Source of the DNA: Cephalothrix spiralis
Taxonomy: Eukaryota > Nemertea > Palaeonemertea > Archinemertea > Cephalotrichidae
Direction: 5' to 3'
Length of the DNA stretch: 10,533 bases
Assembly: GCA_032353305.1 (NCBI GenBank)
Contig: JAUCNG010401585.1
Location: 1 to 10,533 of the forward strand
The notes beneath the pieces are model-generated. The model worked only from the letters and a program-made list of their open reading frames with translations. It did not search any database and had not been told where the DNA came from. Numbering within the stretch: the first letter of the stretch is position 1; each line of letters starts with the position of its first letter. Shown piece after piece: positions 8,346 to 10,533 of this stretch. Position numbers and translations under genes: made by a program.

Positions 8346-8774
8346 TTTGATGTGGATTGAGGTAGGGGTCCGGAATCTTCATATACATAATTTTTTTATC
8401 TAGGGACTGCGCATGCGCACTTCGGTTTTTACACTGCGCATGCGCGAATCGAAAAAATAAAAGCCGAGTCGGGTAGATTTGGGTCATATTTCTATCTGTT
8501 GGTAATACATTTATATAGCCTAAATACAGCCGTTGCCGAGTTATTGACAGTCGAAAACTTTATTTACATTTTTTGGAGTCGAATACTTCGACAACTACTG
8601 GTTTTAGACTATATAAATGAATGTATGATCAACAGTTAGAAATATAAGCCTCATCTGTTTTTGCTTCGATTGTCGTATTTGCAGTGCGAGAACTGGATCT
8701 CGGATATTCCTATATAGAATAATTTTAAATTCTGTGTATGAAGTCTTCGGACATCCCCTACCTCAATCCACCAC
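8346..8774. mobile_element. Inverted-repeat element, about 0.43 kb
   Basis: TGGATTGAGGTAGGGG at 8353-8368 is the exact inverse of 8755-8770. Similarity continues inward (GTCCGGAATCTTCATATAC against the inverse of GTGTATGAAGTCTTCGGAC) and slightly outward (TTTG.TG). The interior holds two copies of ACTGCGCATGCGC and a segment resembling 4805-4862. There is no coding frame. It is likely a miniature inverted-repeat transposable element inserted in the intron. Confidence 0.65.
8408..8446. promoter_or_regulatory. Pair of NRF1-like palindromes
   Basis: TGCGCATGCGCA at 8408-8419 is a perfect 12-bp palindrome that fits the NRF1 consensus (YGCGCAYGCGCR). TGCGCATGCGCG at 8435-8446 is a second copy 27 bp away. 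They form a small CpG-rich island in an AT-rich intron. Both lie inside the inverted-repeat element, so they may have arrived with it. Binding is inferred from the motif only. Confidence 0.45.
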
Positions 8775-8960
8775 CAAATTTTAATTATTTTGTAAAAAAA
8801 AAACTTCAGATCTTTTTATCGTAATAATCGATCCCGACCCGTCCCCCGCCCGGGGAATTCATCGACTGGTGCATAATTTGACGTACCCGTCAGATAGAAA
8901 AAAGCCATTTTGGCCCTAGAAATTATGTATTACCTCTCTATGTCCTTCCATTCGTCTTAC

Positions 8961-9121
8961 CTGATGCGCTAAGGCAGGATCAGCGTAAGATCTATTAATA
9001 AGATCCCTGTGGAGTAGCTCTTGGTCTCTCCCCGCCAATAGGGGGTGCTGTGCATACGGATGAGGCGATGGGCCGTTCACTGACTGGTGGGCACCCTGCG
9101 CCGCTGCTAACGGATCCGCCC
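8961..9121 (-). CDS. RERE: Atrophin/RERE-type corepressor, penultimate coding exon
   Basis: This is an internal coding exon of an atrophin-family nuclear corepressor, a class that bridges nuclear receptors and histone-modifying complexes. Read on the minus strand, it begins after a polypyrimidine tract and TTCTTTAG acceptor and ends at a consensus CAG|GTAAGA donor. The 161 bp supply two bases of a split codon plus 53 codons. The protein runs from ADPLAAAQGAHQ through HPLLAGRDQELLHRDL to SYADPALAHQ. It aligns by eye to the C-terminus of vertebrate RERE as I remember it: a DPLA motif, then a proline/histidine-rich stretch, then HPL followed by an E..LRH-like segment and a Y.D/DP segment before HQL. 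The base composition is clearly richer in GC than the flanks. If the donor were not used, the frame would run 14 residues into the intron (VRRMEGHREVIHNF) and stop at 8916. The family call is from memory of the alignment; the exon boundaries are read directly. Confidence 0.82.
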
Positions 9122-9359
9122 CTAAAGAATTAAAAAAAAGCAATTAGAATAAAGAAGAGTTGTACTTGCTTGGCTGATTGGTTCTTCATGGTCCATTTAG
9201 GCATCGACATTTATCCAAGATACTCCTGGTGTGTCAGATGAACACCGGAATTATCAGTCGCAGAGTGAGCAATGCTAGGAATGTTAATAAGGGTTCATTC
9301 GAAACTTGAAATCACGAAATAGTTCTTCTCTTACATGAAGCAGCAATAGCAAGAGAATT

Positions 9360-9405
9360 ATTTGAACTGAAGAGGACTCTAAAGAGTCGAAAGCTTTTGC
9401 CAAAT
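9360..9405 (+). ncRNA. Degenerate hammerhead-ribozyme-like fold
   Basis: The plus strand has CTGAAGA at 9367-9373, a stem GACTCT/AGAGTC (9375-9380 with 9383-9388), then GAAA at 9389-9392. This is the order of the hammerhead core (CUGANGA, stem II, GAAA). A mini-stem GC-TTTT-GC follows (9393-9400), and ATTTG/CAAAT (9360-9364 with 9401-9405) could close stem I. Defects are an extra G before stem II, two unpaired bases before the core, and no U-H dinucleotide at the expected cleavage position. It is probably inactive, or only a resemblance. Confidence 0.3.
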
Positions 9406-9443
9406 GCTCGTTTCTTAGTTTTGCCAGTGGATTGGTTTTACAT

Positions 9444-9459
9444 GTACGTACGTACGTAC
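9444..9459. repeat. (GTAC)4 microsatellite
   Basis: Four perfect GTAC units form a 16-bp self-complementary tract directly downstream of the hammerhead-like motif. Confidence 0.9.
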
Positions 9460-10178
9460 ATAAGGTCACCTAAACCTATTTTTTGAAAAAAAATCGTCGT
9501 ATTTAGCATGCCATTCCAATATAACAGAGTTAAGTCAATTTGAATAAATAGCTACGTTCGGTTTATAAAAGCAATAGGCATTTTATGAGAATTCTGATTT
9601 TCTATTTTTTTCTATCATATAAAGTTATATCCAGGTCGATCAGGAGCTCGAAAGCATCCTGGCTCCAGTGGCTCCTGCATCTGATTATATCTTTTATCTC
9701 TTATATATAACTTGTTATTGTACAAATTGTATAACGCAAACTAAGGATGTCAAAATAGACGAAAATATTTTTTGCAAAATTTGGTGTTGTTCTTCTTTGG
9801 ATTTTCTGTTTGCTGCCAGTGGAGTTTTGTTTTGTTGATATGCACTGTACGTTTTCACACTGTTTAAAAAGTACAGGTCGAAATACATGTAATTAATTTT
9901 TCTGTAAGTTATGTTAAACCGCGGGAAATAAAAGTATGCACCCGGCCCATATTCATTTCTTAGTTTTGTGAATACGCGTTTCGAATGAACCCAATTAATA
10001 CATTTTAAGAGACAATAAGATGAATGAAAAAGCAGATTTATCGCTTATAATATATTGACGAAAAGACAACATCTAACTGTCATACAAATGAATGTTAATC
10101 TTCTAATAACTACAAATGTGCATGACTTCTAAATATAGATTAAGGATATACAGATTGTGCAAAAGTACTAATGTCATG

Positions 10179-10237
10179 CCTAATTTTACTTAGTATTAGG
10201 GGGTCGACGAGGGCATGCCCTATTGGCTAAAATTAGG
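10179..10237. repeat. Hairpin with central 12-bp palindrome
   Basis: CCTAATTTTA at 10179-10188 mirrors TAAAATTAGG at 10228-10237. The centre includes AGGGCATGCCCT, a perfect palindrome (10210-10221), and GTCGAC just before it. Confidence 0.6.
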
Positions 10238-10251
10238 ATATTGCGCATCAA

Positions 10252-10307
10252 TTAAAACCCTTCCTGATTTATATCTCATAAATTCGAATCATTATCAAGG
10301 GTTTTAA
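10252..10307. repeat. 11-bp inverted repeat
   Basis: TTAAAACCCTT at 10252-10262 is the exact inverse of AAGGGTTTTAA at 10297-10307, with a 34-base loop. Confidence 0.5.
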
Positions 10308-10452
10308 ATTTATATGTTTTCTCTTGCAACATCAAAAAGGGTTAAAACTAAAATATTGTCCAGAGTATGCACTTTAGATAAAAGAAAGTATATATTTACA
10401 AAAAGCTAATGAAGTTAATGAGCAGAATAGACAATCATAGTGATAATTATAT

Positions 10453-10533
10453 GGGCAATACTTCATGGGTCGAGAGACATGAAAAGGGTTACGCAACGAG
10501 TGTTTTCTATATTGCCCGAGTCGCAGACGAGGG
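10453..10533. repeat. Edge repeat with GGGCAATA/TATTGCCC pairing
   Basis: GGGCAATA at 10453-10460 mirrors TATTGCCC at 10510-10517. An inner TTCATG/CATGAA pair (10462-10467 with 10478-10483) forms a nested stem. The final GAGTCGCAGACGAGGG resembles GGTCGACGAGGGC at 10202-10214. The element is cut by the window edge. Confidence 0.45.

Larger units (their letters stand above)
6451..8960 (-). other. Intron between the last two atrophin coding exons
   Basis: This 2,510-bp GT-AG intron is phase 0 and is bounded by CAG|GTAAGA at 8960/8961 and TTTTCTAG|CTC at 6451/6450. It holds a fold-back element (6530-7082), two hairpins (7277-7330 and 7390-7499) and an inverted-repeat element (8346-8774), all annotated separately. 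Between them the sequence is AT-rich with no further exon that I can support. A 77-codon open frame on the plus strand at 7841-8074 looks fortuitous. Confidence 0.78.
9291..9992. repeat. 15-bp inverted repeat pair, possible element ends
   Basis: GGGTTCATTCGAAAC at 9291-9305 is the exact inverse of 9978-9992, and TTAAT follows outward on both sides (one base offset). TTTCTTAGTTTTG occurs inside in the same orientation at both ends (about 9411-9423 and 9958-9970). The roughly 0.7-kb segment between them has no coding frame and may be a non-autonomous element. Confidence 0.45.
9122..10533 (-). other. Upstream intron of the atrophin gene, incomplete in the window
   Basis: The 3' part of this intron ends with a pyrimidine run and TTCTTTAG at 9122-9130, with a plausible CTAAT branch-point sequence about 20 bases before it (minus strand). 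No donor or further exon is recognisable up to the window edge, so the intron is probably at least 1.4 kb long. It holds a hammerhead-like fold (9360-9405), a (GTAC)n tract (9444-9459), a possible inverted-repeat pair (9291-9305 with 9978-9992) and hairpins at 10179-10237, 10252-10307 and 10453-10517. A short GC-richer patch at 9632-9680 has no usable splice context. Confidence 0.55.

Noticed and set aside
8266-8487. 73-codon minus-strand open frame across the NRF1-like sites
   Set aside because: It spans the left end of the inverted-repeat element. The repeated SAHAQ-like peptide comes from the duplicated palindrome.
9284-9469. 61-codon minus-strand frame with a run of leucines
   Set aside because: It overlaps the hammerhead-like hairpin and the GTAC tract. 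The leucine run comes from a simple AGCAGCAATAGCAAGAG-type stretch.
9632-9680. GC-richer patch that could be another atrophin exon
   Set aside because: The minus-strand reading has no pyrimidine tract before it and no good donor, and the peptide does not resemble the family. The inverted CAGGAGC/GCTCCTG explains part of it.

Overview
The window looks like AT-rich nuclear DNA from an invertebrate animal, probably a mollusc and perhaps a bivalve. The evidence is a spliced gene with GT-AG introns, long non-coding stretches, many fold-back (inverted-repeat) elements and an animal-type protein. The animal assignment is fairly secure. The mollusc assignment is inference from overall repeat style and from the protein being an invertebrate-like member of its family. 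No bacterial-style gene organisation, tRNA, rRNA or CRISPR array was found.

One protein-coding gene is supported. On the minus strand, the last two coding exons of an atrophin-family gene (RERE / Drosophila Grunge type transcriptional corepressor) lie at 9121-8961 and 6450-6358, separated by a 2,510-bp intron. The joined frame gives the C-terminal 84 residues of the protein. The rest of the gene lies beyond the right edge of the window. The 3' UTR and gene end fall to the left of 6358.

Layout from left to right: 1-2585 is mostly featureless AT-rich DNA with two short fold-backs (401-590, 1594-1705). 2586-3317 is a composite fold-back with a 165-bp tandem duplication and a perfect 38-bp-arm hairpin nested inside it. 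3815-4638 is a long fold-back element of about 0.8 kb. 5526-5810 is a 19-copy, 15-bp minisatellite just downstream of, or within, the 3' UTR of the atrophin gene. 6358-6450 is the terminal exon. 6451-8960 is the intron, which carries a second fold-back related to the 3815-4638 element, two smaller hairpins, and a roughly 0.42-kb inverted-repeat element holding two NRF1-like palindromes. 8961-9121 is the penultimate coding exon. 9122-10533 is part of the next upstream intron, or at least upstream gene DNA. It contains a degenerate hammerhead-ribozyme-like fold beside a (GTAC)n tract and several hairpins at the right edge.

There is no convincing new multi-gene system. The points most worth checking are the hammerhead-like motif, the nested fold-back/hairpin structure, the related fold-back pair, and the minisatellite with 45-bp spacing of its variant units at the end of a regulatory gene.
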